Shown: piece by piece, positions 43,652 through 52,294 of the stretch
Layout: every line of letters starts with the position of its first letter
Position numbering within the stretch: position 1 is the stretch's first letter
DNA from: Croceimicrobium sp965279135
GTDB taxonomy: Bacteria; Bacteroidota; Bacteroidia; Flavobacteriales; Schleiferiaceae
Direction of reading: 5' to 3'
Assembly (NCBI GenBank): GCA_965279135.1
Contig: OZ257133.1
Coordinates: forward strand, 1,550,001-1,614,000
DNA: 64,000 nt
Position numbers and translations under genes: made by a program
Notes under the pieces: model-generated
The model's database searches: none
Seen by the model: the letters and a program-made list of their open reading frames with translations, nothing else
Told to the model about the DNA's origin: nothing

Positions 43652-45103
43652 TTACTCTCCGATATTTCCACCATTGAGTCGCGGAACCCCGTTTATGGTA
43701 ACCATAACGGTATTCTCAGAATCACAACCATTAGCATCAGTAATGGTCAATTGATACTGATCCACTTCCAATGCATTTGGATCGGTAAGAACTGCAGATG
43801 AAGTCATGGAATTGAAGGTATAGGTAATTCCTCCGGTTCCACCTGTAAAGTATACGGTAACCGAACCATCATTACCTCCAAAACAGGTTACGTCCGAATT
43901 AACCACAACAGAATCGATGTAGAGTGAATCCGGCTGCACTACGTTAAAAGTATCACTAACCACGCAGGAATTGGTATCTGTAACTCGCACCCAATATGAA
44001 CCTGGAGCCAAACTGTCAACCGTCATTGTAGTGTCTCCGGTACTCCACAGGTATTCATAAGGTGGGGCTGAACTCATGGCATTTGCAGAAAGTATTGCCG
44101 AGCTATCACCATAACAGGCAATCGAAGAATCGGCCACAATACTTGCGGTTAAAGGATCCTTTTCAAAGATTTCAATGTCAATAGAATCGGCACAACCGGT
44201 TTGATCCGTTACGACAATTTTATAAGGCCCCGGTGCTAATCCGGTTCTTGTCATGCCACTACCTCCATCACTCCATGTATAGATATAAGGAGGGGCTCCT
44301 CCGCTAACATGAATGGTTGCTCCTCCATCATCAACGCCAGAACAGACCGCAGAATCTACGGTAGCCGAATCTACTAAGAGGGAATCTGGAACTCGCAGTA
44401 CGAAGTTGTTGTAAATACTATCATTTAATATTGTATCCACTGCCAAGCGACGGAAAAACATGGTATCAGTTTGCGATCCGAGCGGTTGATAATTATAAAT
44501 ATTCCCTCCCCAAGCAGTAGCAGGAGACCAATTCACATCGTCTATGGACTCCTCCCAGGAGTAAACAAATTGACCGGTATCCGAAGAAATGGTATCGGAT
44601 ACCACTAATGCCGGTGCAGTATCACCCTGACAAAGATCAAAGTCGACGGACGGGATAGGCACGGTAAAGTAAACCGTTGAAGATAAGCCACTTGGTAAAC
44701 TATAAGTAAAAACTGTATCCTGATTGGATTGATAGCGCATGTAAAAGGTACCACCATTCCAGCCGTCTCCAAAAGTATCAAAAGCGTCAAGCTGTAGAGT
44801 CTCATTCCCTGGAACACATAGTTGATGCTCTGGAGCGTAAGTAGGACCGAAAGTAGTGTTGTTAGAGGGATAAAAGGAAGAGGGCACACTTTCTATGGTT
44901 GTGCCTGAAGTACTGTCCAAAAGTGTCCAGCTCATTTCAGGCCCAAAAGATTGAGATTGCATTACTATTTCGACCGCTACCTCTCCAGGTCCAGGAGTAG
45001 TACATTGCGCCTTACTTTGATAGGCACTTATAAATAGAATGAAGATGAAGAACGACGCAATTGCATTGCGTCCGAAAGAAAGTGGGGGGAGCTTTACTCT
45101 CAT
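43652..45103 (-). CDS. SprB-repeat exported protein, short paralogue lacking a T9SS tail
   Basis: A 483-residue protein with a signal peptide (ASFFIFILFISAYQSKAQ) and an N-terminal domain (CTTPGPGEVAVEIVMQSQSF..., DTFGDGWNGGTFYMR) very similar to residues 34-150 of the 1752-residue adhesin. Three SprB repeats follow (AVCSGVDDGGATIHVSGG, IACYGDSSAILSANAM, VTCFGGNDGSVTVYF). It then stops at NGVPRLNGGNIGE with no sorting domain and no stalk. It may be a truncated duplicate or a periplasmic or complex-bound partner. First gene of the four-gene operon; no exact -7 box was found in 45104-45309. Confidence 0.88.
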   Translation of the reverse strand: MRVKLPPLSFGRNAIASFFIFILFISAYQSKAQCTTPGPGEVAVEIVMQSQSFGPEMSWTLLDSTSGTTIESVPSSFYPSNNTTFGPTYAPEHQLCVPGNETLQLDAFDTFGDGWNGGTFYMRYQSNQDTVFTYSLPSGLSSTVYFTVPIPSVDFDLCQGDTAPALVVSDTISSDTGQFVYSWEESIDDVNWSPATAWGGNIYNYQPLGSQTDTMFFRRLAVDTILNDSIYNNFVLRVPDSLLVDSATVDSAVCSGVDDGGATIHVSGGAPPYIYTWSDGGSGMTRTGLAPGPYKIVVTDQTGCADSIDIEIFEKDPLTASIVADSSIACYGDSSAILSANAMSSAPPYEYLWSTGDTTMTVDSLAPGSYWVRVTDTNSCVVSDTFNVVQPDSLYIDSVVVNSDVTCFGGNDGSVTVYFTGGTGGITYTFNSMTSSAVLTDPNALEVDQYQLTITDANGCDSENTVMVTINGVPRLNGGNIGE

Positions 45104-45309
45104 GACGTGTTTGATTGGTTTTGGGTCAACTTAACATTGCCTTAACCCGCAATGGGCATTAAATTGGCGTCTTGTCAACGATATCAAAGAAACGAAAAAG
45201 AGTTAAAAATCGAAAACAAAAAATTTCGCTGATTATTAAGTGCTTAGTGAATTTAACAGTTTCAATTGAGTCTACTATTGAATGAAAATGAACGATTTTT
45301 ACAGAGTCT

Positions 45310-47433
45310 ATGCTTAGAGTAAATCGATCTATAGAAGTGGCTATCGCAGTAGTGTTAGTAATGTTAAGCCTTAACGGTTGTAAGGAGAAAGGTAATCGGT
45401 TGTCCGAATCCAACAGTATATATTTATTAGAGCATGCTGATAACCCCATTAATTGGCATACTTGGGGAGATTATGCATTAGACATTGCTACAAAAAACAA
45501 TAAATTAATTGTGGTAAGCATCGGGTATTCTGCCTGTCATTGGTGCCATGTAATGGAAGCTGAATGCTTTGAAAATGAAGCAGTAGCAGAATATATGAAT
45601 CGCCACTTTGTTTCCATTAAAGTAGACCGTGAAGAGCGACCAGACGTAGATCAAATCTATCTCCGCGCACTACAAATAATGACGGGCAAGGCGGGATGGC
45701 CTCTAAATGTTGTGTGCCTGCCGGATGGTAGACCAATTTATGGGGCAACATACCTCCCTAAGGATCAATGGTTAAGCAGTCTGGAAAAGCTTCAGAATCT
45801 ATTTGAGAAAGAACCGGAGAAGCTAAAACGATTAGCCGAAGAGATCAGCAATGGTGTAGTCCAAAGTCAAATCCTTGAATACGAAGAATCGGAGAAACTA
45901 AGCCAGGAGGGCCTGGACAGCGCTTTTGCTGTCTGGGAGCAATATTGGGACTATACCTGGGGTGGTGAATTGGGTGAACCTAAGTTTCCCATGCCGGTGA
46001 GGCTAAATAGTATTCTTAACCGGGCCATGGTAAAAAAGGACTCAAACAGTCTGGAATACATTCAACATAGTCTAAACTCCATGGCAAATGGAGGTATTTA
46101 TGACCAGCTTGTAGGTGGCTTTTCCCGATATAGTGTTGATAGTACCTGGCATCTACCCCACTTTGAAAAGATGCTTTATGATAATGCCCAACTGATGAGG
46201 CTTTACGCCAAAGCCGCACGTGTATTTCATGATAAGTCCTTTCTCAGGATAGCCGAAGAGATTGCGAATTTCTGTCAAGTTGAACTGAAGAGCCAAACTG
46301 AAGGTGCCTATTACTCCTCTTTAAATGCCGATACGGAGGGGAAAGAAGGTGGCTACTATTTATGGACTGAGACAGAATTAAAGGATTTGATTAAGAATGA
46401 GGAGTGGAAGCTATTTAAAGATTATTTCAGCTTAGAAAGGCCAGAAAAAGATGGCTTTGTTTTAAAACGTTACAAGGGATCTAATGAAGAGTTCGCCCTT
46501 GAAAATGGTCTGGAAAGAGAAGAATTGGAGTCCTTGGTTCAAAGCTGGCAATCTGCATTAATAGCTAAGCGAAATGAAAGAGTGAAACCTCGAGTAGATG
46601 ATAAATTACTCTGCTCCTGGAATGCCTTGATGATATCCGGATATGCAGAACTATTTAGAGCTACCGGAAAAGAGAGCTATCGGACTGAGGCCATGGCAAT
46701 TGCTGAATGGATTAAAAGTCTCGAAACGGATAAGGACCATAGTCTAAGACATTCCAGCCGATTGGGTAAAAAGGAGGATCTGGTGTTTATTGAAGATTAT
46801 GCTTTTGCAATTTCCGCTTTTATTGACCTCTTCCTAATTAGCTCTGAAGAAGATTATCTCTATCAAGCAGAGAAATGGATACTAAAAACAGAAGAGGACT
46901 TTCTAGTGAAGGATGGCCAGTTCTTTAGCACAAACTCAAGCAAAACTAAAGGACTAATTACTGAAAGCATAGAAGTTCTGGACCAAGTAATCCCGAGCAG
47001 TAATGCTACTATGGCGCTTAATTACTTTCAATTAGCTCATCTATTGGAAAACCCCGAGTATCGAGAAAAGTACGAGGCTATGCTTAAAATAATTAAGAGT
47101 CAAGCCCTCTCCTATCCTACGGAGCACGCTCAATGGCTAAACCTGGGGCTAAAGCAATCCTATGAACACTATGAGGTAGTAATCAGTGGACCAGAAGCGG
47201 AAGCTTTGATGTTAAAGATGCAGCAATACTCTCCTCCTAATGCCTTGGTTTGTTGGGCTGCAAATAGCGACCTCAGCTTGTTTGATTACCGAGATCACAA
47301 GGAAGAAACCTTCATTTACGTTTGCCAATTTGGCTTCTGTAAGGAACCGGTTCGTACTGTTGAGGAGGCCATTGAACAGATGAATCAAGATAAAGACCAG
47401 AGCATTAAAGCGACTGGACAAAGAATCCAGTAG
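45310..47433 (+). CDS. DUF255 / YyaL-type thioredoxin-fold protein, lipoprotein form
   Basis: A 707-residue protein of the spermatogenesis-associated 20 / YyaL family: a thioredoxin-like N-terminal domain with CxxC (Cys77-H-W-Cys80 in SACHWCHVMEAECF), VDREERPDVDQIYLRALQIMTGKAGWPLNVV, and a C-terminal alpha/alpha-toroid (LPHFEKMLYDNAQLMRLY; LLCSWNALMISGYAELFR). Most homologues are cytoplasmic, but this one starts with a signal sequence and lipobox (VLVMLSLNGC, Cys24), so it would be a membrane-anchored periplasmic protein. The biochemical role of the family is not settled. The 206-bp upstream gap has no exact -7 box. Confidence 0.88.
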   Translation: MLRVNRSIEVAIAVVLVMLSLNGCKEKGNRLSESNSIYLLEHADNPINWHTWGDYALDIATKNNKLIVVSIGYSACHWCHVMEAECFENEAVAEYMNRHFVSIKVDREERPDVDQIYLRALQIMTGKAGWPLNVVCLPDGRPIYGATYLPKDQWLSSLEKLQNLFEKEPEKLKRLAEEISNGVVQSQILEYEESEKLSQEGLDSAFAVWEQYWDYTWGGELGEPKFPMPVRLNSILNRAMVKKDSNSLEYIQHSLNSMANGGIYDQLVGGFSRYSVDSTWHLPHFEKMLYDNAQLMRLYAKAARVFHDKSFLRIAEEIANFCQVELKSQTEGAYYSSLNADTEGKEGGYYLWTETELKDLIKNEEWKLFKDYFSLERPEKDGFVLKRYKGSNEEFALENGLEREELESLVQSWQSALIAKRNERVKPRVDDKLLCSWNALMISGYAELFRATGKESYRTEAMAIAEWIKSLETDKDHSLRHSSRLGKKEDLVFIEDYAFAISAFIDLFLISSEEDYLYQAEKWILKTEEDFLVKDGQFFSTNSSKTKGLITESIEVLDQVIPSSNATMALNYFQLAHLLENPEYREKYEAMLKIIKSQALSYPTEHAQWLNLGLKQSYEHYEVVISGPEAEALMLKMQQYSPPNALVCWAANSDLSLFDYRDHKEETFIYVCQFGFCKEPVRTVEEAIEQMNQDKDQSIKATGQRIQ

Positions 47434-47505
47434 TAGGAATTGTTTCGCAAGATCACTTAGGTCAATTTTATGCTTTGTTTGAATATGCTTCTCTTACTAC
47501 CTTTC

Positions 47506-47513
47506 TATATTTG
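47506..47513 (+). promoter_or_regulatory. -7 promoter box TATATTTG for the 47556 gene
   Basis: Exact TAnnTTTG match, 42 bp before the ATG. A TTTG lies 24 bp further upstream (47478-47481), slightly longer than the usual -33 spacing. Confidence 0.5.
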
Positions 47514-47555
47514 AAGGATTAGCATATTTGAACCTCATCTTTATTCTCATCTACT

Positions 47556-48167
47556 ATGCAACTGGCGATTGCTTCCAAAAGAATTAGCATCTGCGTTTCG
47601 CTGCTCCTGCTTTTATCCATAAGTCCTTCCTTATCAGCTCAAATCGCGCGCGAGGAGATGTTACCACTATTTACGCAGCTGGAAGAAAAGGACTATAAAG
47701 AAGCGCATAAAACGGCAAAGGCAATTTTAATTCGTTTTAAAAATGATTCAAGCTTTCTAATGGGCATAGTGCGCTATGGATACCTCTACTCGGGCGCAGC
47801 TCTTATTGCAGACCGCAAATTGAGCTATGAGGAATTTCGACCTTCGGCCCTGGCCTTAGAAGGTAAATTGATTCAGATGCCTGCTCATCCCACCAGTACG
47901 GATACTTCCCGGGTAATTTGGAACGTCAATGTTCTAAGCAATACTGAATCAGGAGGATTTGGTAAAACCACAACCACCAATGAAACTGGCACTAGCATAT
48001 ACGCTTTTGAAGAATTCCTATTTCCAAGACCATTAAAGCTTGAACTATTGAATAATAGGATTACCAGCTGTGGAGGCGTCCTAAAAAAAATTGAGTTTAA
48101 CCCTACTGAATCTACCATTTGGATAATGAAACTTTATGTGGAGGATGCGATTTTGGAGGTGAATTGA
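47556..48167 (+). CDS. Exported protein of unknown function
   Basis: A 203-residue protein with a signal peptide (ICVSLLLLLSISPSLSAQ). The N-terminal mature part is helical and TPR-like (MLPLFTQLEEKDYKEAHKTAKAILIRF, GYLYSGAALIADRKLSYEEF), the C-terminal part beta-rich. I do not recognise the family. It has its own promoter box, and its stop lies 3 bp before heptad array copy 3. Confidence 0.65.
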   Translation: MQLAIASKRISICVSLLLLLSISPSLSAQIAREEMLPLFTQLEEKDYKEAHKTAKAILIRFKNDSSFLMGIVRYGYLYSGAALIADRKLSYEEFRPSALALEGKLIQMPAHPTSTDTSRVIWNVNVLSNTESGGFGKTTTTNETGTSIYAFEEFLFPRPLKLELLNNRITSCGGVLKKIEFNPTESTIWIMKLYVEDAILEVN

Positions 48168-48170
48168 GAT

Positions 48171-48212
48171 TAGTAGATAGTAGATAGTAGATAGTAGAAG
48201 GTAGAAAGTTGA
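48171..48212 (+). repeat. Heptanucleotide-periodic array, copy 3
   Basis: Six in-phase 7-mers: TAGTAGA four times, then AGGTAGA and AAGTTGA, starting 3 bp after the stop codon at 48167 and in the orientation of that gene. The closing pair AGGTAGA-AAGT is shared with copies 1 and 2 (AGGTAAA-AAGT in copy 2). The array runs up to the start of the S41 peptidase gene. Confidence 0.88.
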
Positions 48213-48213
48213 T

Positions 48214-49797
48214 TTGGCGATAGATAGGTTGAAATACATTCGGTTTAAGGTTGTGAGCAGATTTCTGATTAATGCACTCATGGTGAGCGGTTCCTTGCTT
48301 ATCGTGGGATGCTATGACCTGGATTTAAAAACCAATTTTACCGAAGAGGAAGAGGCCATAGACCTAAATGAAGTTTATGCGTCTTATTCTGAAAAAGGAG
48401 GGCCATTAGCGGAGATAGATTTTAATCAACCGCTAAATCCGGAATGGGTAAAGAAGGACCTCTTAGTACTTAAGCAGATACTGGAAGAAGCTAATCCCAA
48501 TATTTACCGGTACACCTCAAAAAAGGATATGGACCTTCTATTTGAGCAAGCCTCCGCCGAAGCGAATGACTCTCTAAGCTACCTCGATTTTGTAAGACAA
48601 ATTGCACGAATCTTCAATAGAATGGCCTGCGGTCATAGTGGATGGATGCATACCTCTAGCTACAGAAGCTACCGCGATTCCAGCATCAGGCTATTTCCCT
48701 TAAAAATTGTTTCTAATAAAGAGCGCTATTATGTTCTTCAGAATTATTCTTTGGATGGATCTATTCAGGAAGGGGCTGAGATTCTATCGATAAATGGACA
48801 AAGAGTCACCAACATAAATAGCATTTTAAGGAAGCACATGTATCGGGATGGCACCAGCATTCCTAAAACAGATCAGGAGATCAGCGACTATTTTCCGAAC
48901 GCCTATTCGAATTTCATTGCTAATCCCGATGTATTTAAAATTAGGCTGAAGGAAAATGGAAGTATTAGATCTATCAGTTTAACTCCTCTCAAGAAAGAAA
49001 CTATTGATTCAATCTCAAAAATCAATTATTCCAGCAAGAGTTCTGTTAATGAGCCGCTTCTATCCTATCGGAAGGATTCTAACGGAACCGGGATTTACTC
49101 TATTCAGTCTTTTAGAAATGAGAGGATTGAAGCTCAAGGACAAAACTTTGTTTCCTTTACGGAAGCTGTATTTCAAGATCTTTCAGAGCATAGGATCCGG
49201 AAATTGCTTATCGATTTAAGGGCTAATACTGGTGGATGGACGGCTAATGGCAAAAAGCTGTTTTCATACTTCATTAAGGATACGATGTCTTATGTTAATA
49301 AAGTAGAATTAAGTCGGGTTGATAGCTTTTCATTTCAAAGCCTGGTTTTGTCGGATCAAGGACTTGTAGACACGATGAAGTTTGAAAAGCTAAACGATGT
49401 TTATCAGTGGACTAACTACCCTAGTCTGGAAGTCTATCCGGAATTAGACCATCCTTTTAACGGTAAAGTCATTATCCTTATAGATGAAAACAGTCGATCT
49501 TGCTCTGGCATGTTTGCCAGCATGATGCGAAATCATACGGAGGCAATCTTCATGGGAGAAGAAAATGGCTCTGCCCAATGCGGCCAGGGAGGAATGCTGA
49601 TAGTGGCCCAACTGCCCTATACAGGATTGATGGTTCGCACAAGTACGGCGAAGTACAGCCTTAATGTTGAGAACCCAGGCTTAAGTCGTGGTGTCGTACC
49701 CGAAATCAGCTTAGAGCCGAACCTCGAAAATCTCCTGAATGAGCAAGATCCCTTACTTGATCTGGCCTTGAAACAATTGGAGACAGAGACTAAATAG
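48214..49797 (+). CDS. S41-family (tail-specific) peptidase, lipoprotein
   Basis: About 527 residues with a lipoprotein signal (LMVSGSLLIVGC, Cys33). A PDZ-like region (about 170-195, IQEGAEILSINGQRV) precedes the S41 core: IRKLLIDLRANTGGW, GKVIILIDENSRSCSGMFAS (nucleophile Ser in S-C-S-G) and the oxyanion/Glu segment MGEENGSAQCG. It is probably a periplasmic or surface endopeptidase; substrates are unknown. The start is uncertain: TTG 48214, TTG 48229, GTG 48253 and ATG 48280 all keep the lipobox, and the heptad array ends 1 bp before the first of them. Confidence 0.85.
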   Translation: MAIDRLKYIRFKVVSRFLINALMVSGSLLIVGCYDLDLKTNFTEEEEAIDLNEVYASYSEKGGPLAEIDFNQPLNPEWVKKDLLVLKQILEEANPNIYRYTSKKDMDLLFEQASAEANDSLSYLDFVRQIARIFNRMACGHSGWMHTSSYRSYRDSSIRLFPLKIVSNKERYYVLQNYSLDGSIQEGAEILSINGQRVTNINSILRKHMYRDGTSIPKTDQEISDYFPNAYSNFIANPDVFKIRLKENGSIRSISLTPLKKETIDSISKINYSSKSSVNEPLLSYRKDSNGTGIYSIQSFRNERIEAQGQNFVSFTEAVFQDLSEHRIRKLLIDLRANTGGWTANGKKLFSYFIKDTMSYVNKVELSRVDSFSFQSLVLSDQGLVDTMKFEKLNDVYQWTNYPSLEVYPELDHPFNGKVIILIDENSRSCSGMFASMMRNHTEAIFMGEENGSAQCGQGGMLIVAQLPYTGLMVRTSTAKYSLNVENPGLSRGVVPEISLEPNLENLLNEQDPLLDLALKQLETETK

Positions 49798-49823
49798 GAA
49801 TCCCATTTTCATATTTTTAAGCT

Positions 49824-50618
49824 ATGATATATCGCAAACTCCTACTTGGATTAGGATTACTCTTGATCTTACTTTCCAGTTGTACTAATGACTCTCCCAA
49901 AACCAAAGGCTTTTCCATAAATAGCTCGAGCCCCGAGGAGTCTGCCGCCTCTCGTGATGGGCTGCATCGCGATTCCGTTAACCTGGTTACTCGCCCTGGG
50001 AGCGTATTAATTACCGCTTTCCCACGACACCGTTTAATTCCCATCTACAAGCTCAATAAGCGAACCAACCGAGGAAAAGATAGCTATTGGACTGGTGGAA
50101 ATTCGTATCACAGTAGTTATGGTAGTTATGGTCATAGTGGTGTTAACAACTGGAATAACAATTTCATGCCCGGATTTGAGGCCATGTACGGTTACAATAT
50201 GGTGAACATCTTTCACCATGACGTATCCTCTAAACGCGTTAATCCTCTATTCGAAGAGCCGGGCCTTATCCGCACCGTTTACTATCCCACTTTAAGCAAG
50301 GATACCTTAAATGGAGAGCCGGTAGCAAGAGACTACCTTATGGTATCAATCCACGATCAGGATTCTAATGATGATAAGTATATCAATACCAAAGACTTAA
50401 GGCATTTTTATCTTTTCGATCTCTTTGGAAAGCTCATTAGTCCCTTGGTTCCACTTAACTATTCCGTAATCAGTTCGCAATATGATCCCATGAATGATTA
50501 CATGTATGTGTATGCTGTTCAGGATGAAAACAAAAATGGTGAAGCTGAGGAGAAGGAAAGCTTCCATATGTTTTGGATTGATTTAAAGGATCCAAAAAAC
50601 CGGGGACTATTTTACTAG
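49824..50618 (+). CDS. Lipoprotein of unknown function with EF-hand-like loops
   Basis: A 264-residue lipoprotein (LLLGLGLLLILLSSC, Cys20). A Ser/Gly/Tyr/His-rich patch (SYHSSYGSYGHSGVNNWNNN, about 95-115) is followed by a domain with two acidic loops: DQDSNDDKYINTKD and DENKNGEAEEKE. The second fits the EF-hand loop spacing (D-x-N-x-N-G-x-A-x-x-x-E). Family not recognised. A near-match box TATTTTTA (49812-49819) sits 4 bp before the ATG. The acetyltransferase follows after 11 bp. Confidence 0.65.
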   Translation: MIYRKLLLGLGLLLILLSSCTNDSPKTKGFSINSSSPEESAASRDGLHRDSVNLVTRPGSVLITAFPRHRLIPIYKLNKRTNRGKDSYWTGGNSYHSSYGSYGHSGVNNWNNNFMPGFEAMYGYNMVNIFHHDVSSKRVNPLFEEPGLIRTVYYPTLSKDTLNGEPVARDYLMVSIHDQDSNDDKYINTKDLRHFYLFDLFGKLISPLVPLNYSVISSQYDPMNDYMYVYAVQDENKNGEAEEKESFHMFWIDLKDPKNRGLFY

Positions 50619-50629
50619 CCGCTGCCCAA

Positions 50630-51052
50630 ATGAAAATTCAGATTATAAAGTTTGGAACGCCTGCCTGGGAAGAGTCTCTCGAACTTAGAAAAGATATTTT
50701 AGGTCAATCCTTTTCTAGGGAAGAGCTTAATAAAGAAGAAAAACACATTCATCTGGCTGTTTACGACGAAGATACGCTGGTGGCAACTACTGTTTTAACA
50801 CCTGAAGCACGTGGCTTTAAAATGCAGAGAGTGGCCGTTCGGGCTGATTACCAAAATCGGGGTATCGGTTCGTTACTGGTTAGGCATTCAGAAGATCTTA
50901 CTTTAAAAGCCGGAATTAATCGTATATACTGCCATGCAAGAGATAGCGCCGTTGATTTTTACCGGAAGCATGACTTCAAAGCAATTGGTGAATTCTTCTT
51001 AGAAGATGGCATTCCCCATCAAAAACTGGAAAAGTTCCTCAAACTAACCTAA
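50630..51052 (+). CDS. GNAT-family N-acetyltransferase
   Basis: A 140-residue cytoplasmic acetyltransferase. Acetyl-CoA motif A reads MQRVAVRADYQNRGIGSLL (about 65-85), followed by INRIYCHARDSAVDFYRKHDF (motif B with the Tyr). The substrate is not known. It lies 11 bp downstream of the lipoprotein gene and is convergent with another, smaller GNAT gene 19 bp away. Confidence 0.88.
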   Translation: MKIQIIKFGTPAWEESLELRKDILGQSFSREELNKEEKHIHLAVYDEDTLVATTVLTPEARGFKMQRVAVRADYQNRGIGSLLVRHSEDLTLKAGINRIYCHARDSAVDFYRKHDFKAIGEFFLEDGIPHQKLEKFLKLT

Positions 51053-51071
51053 CGATAACCCAGCTCCTACT

Positions 51072-51359
51072 TTAGAGCATATCCTTGTAGAGATCAGGAA
51101 AACGATACATAAGATTCTTTGCGAATGGACAAACCGGTAAAATCTTTAAATCATTCTCCCGGCAGAAATTTACTACAGAATCCAATAGCTGTTTACCGAT
51201 ACCTTTGCCTTCCATTCCAGCACTCACTTCAGTATGCTTGATCACTAGTTTGCCGCTATCCGTTCTCAGCAGTTCCATGTAACCTTTTACTTCTCCTCCT
51301 TCTTCCTGACGATATTCAAATTGGCCTTCGCCATTGTTCTTCCAATTCTGAGTTATCAT
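51072..51359 (-). CDS. Small GNAT-like acetyltransferase (YidJ/Acetyltransf_CG type)
   Basis: A 95-residue protein of the minimal GNAT subfamily: LVIKHTEVSAGMEGKGIGKQLLDSVVNFCRENDLKILPVCPFA. The G-x-G-x-G/A CoA loop (EGKGIGKQL) and the CPFA motif are typical. It is the last gene of the overlapping six-gene run; its ATG overlaps the stop of the dehydrogenase (ATGA). Confidence 0.85.
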   Translation of the reverse strand: MITQNWKNNGEGQFEYRQEEGGEVKGYMELLRTDSGKLVIKHTEVSAGMEGKGIGKQLLDSVVNFCRENDLKILPVCPFAKNLMYRFPDLYKDML

Positions 51360-52294
51360 AATGAGTGCTTTTTAATTTTCGATAGGAGTATTTCCGCCAT
51401 CCTTAATTTGCTTTCATGTGTCCAGCCAGCAATATGCGGACTTAAAATCACTTTATTACTCTCCAACAAATACTCCAGGTTGGAGTTCGTTCCCTTTTGG
51501 TAAATATCTTCAAAGCTGCTTTTCTCGAATTCCAATACATCCAAACAAGCTCCCAATACTTTACCGCTCTCTAAACCGCGAATTAGAGCTTCGGTTTTTA
51601 CAATATTTCCCCGTGCAGTGTTTATTAGAAAAAAGCTTTTCTTAAAGCCGGCTATAAGCTGATCATCAAGTAGGTAATGGGTTTCCTCACTCTGCGGTAG
51701 ATGTAAACTTAGAATATCAGCCTCAGCTTGAATTTCTTCCCAATTTGACTCTTCCGCATAGGAATTACTAAAGCCCTGACGATACTTATCATAAGCCAGT
51801 ACTCTGCAGTCCATGCCGCTCAACTTCCTGGCCAATGCTGAACCCGTGTTTCCGTAACCAATAATACCAATCGTTTTGCCCCTTAGCTCCAGACCTCGAT
51901 TCTCTTCTCGCAACCAAAGGCCTCTCCTAACTTCTGAATCTGCCAAAAGTAATCGGTTAAATAGCGCTAAAAGCATTCCCAGAGCATGCTCGGCAACAGC
52001 GTTGCGATTACCCTCGGGTGCGGATAGAACCTCAATACCCTTTGACACCGCTTTATTTATGTCAATATTCTCCAGGCCCGCTCCTACTCTAGCTATGAAA
52101 CTCAAATTGATGCATTGGTCCAACACTTTAGCATTAATTGGCATTCTACTACGAAGTACGAGACCCTGATAATCTGACCAATTAATTTCATCGGCCGTCG
52201 CGTCGTAGGCTTCAACCACCTCAAATTCCATCTGAGGCAGTTGTTCCAGGAATAAGGAATGAACGCGATCGAGGATAAGTACTTTTCCCTTCAT
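51356..52294 (-). CDS. D-2-hydroxyacid dehydrogenase (SerA-like, short form)
   Basis: A 312-residue NAD-dependent dehydrogenase. Rossmann motif IGIIGYGNTGSALA (about 143-156). Catalytic triad positions are readable: Arg in NTARGNIV, Glu in CLDVLEFEK and His in SPHIAGWTHES. The substrate-loop pattern (ARVGAGLENID, PEGNRNAVAEHALG) is that of phosphoglycerate dehydrogenase-like enzymes without an ACT domain. The substrate is not certain. Start and stop both overlap neighbours by 4 bp. Confidence 0.88.
   Translation of the reverse strand: MKGKVLILDRVHSLFLEQLPQMEFEVVEAYDATADEINWSDYQGLVLRSRMPINAKVLDQCINLSFIARVGAGLENIDINKAVSKGIEVLSAPEGNRNAVAEHALGMLLALFNRLLLADSEVRRGLWLREENRGLELRGKTIGIIGYGNTGSALARKLSGMDCRVLAYDKYRQGFSNSYAEESNWEEIQAEADILSLHLPQSEETHYLLDDQLIAGFKKSFFLINTARGNIVKTEALIRGLESGKVLGACLDVLEFEKSSFEDIYQKGTNSNLEYLLESNKVILSPHIAGWTHESKLRMAEILLSKIKKHSL

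Noticed and set aside
45159..45449. 96-codon minus-strand frame upstream of the surface operon
   Set aside because: It overlaps the start of the DUF255 lipoprotein gene on the other strand, and its sequence is low-complexity without family features.
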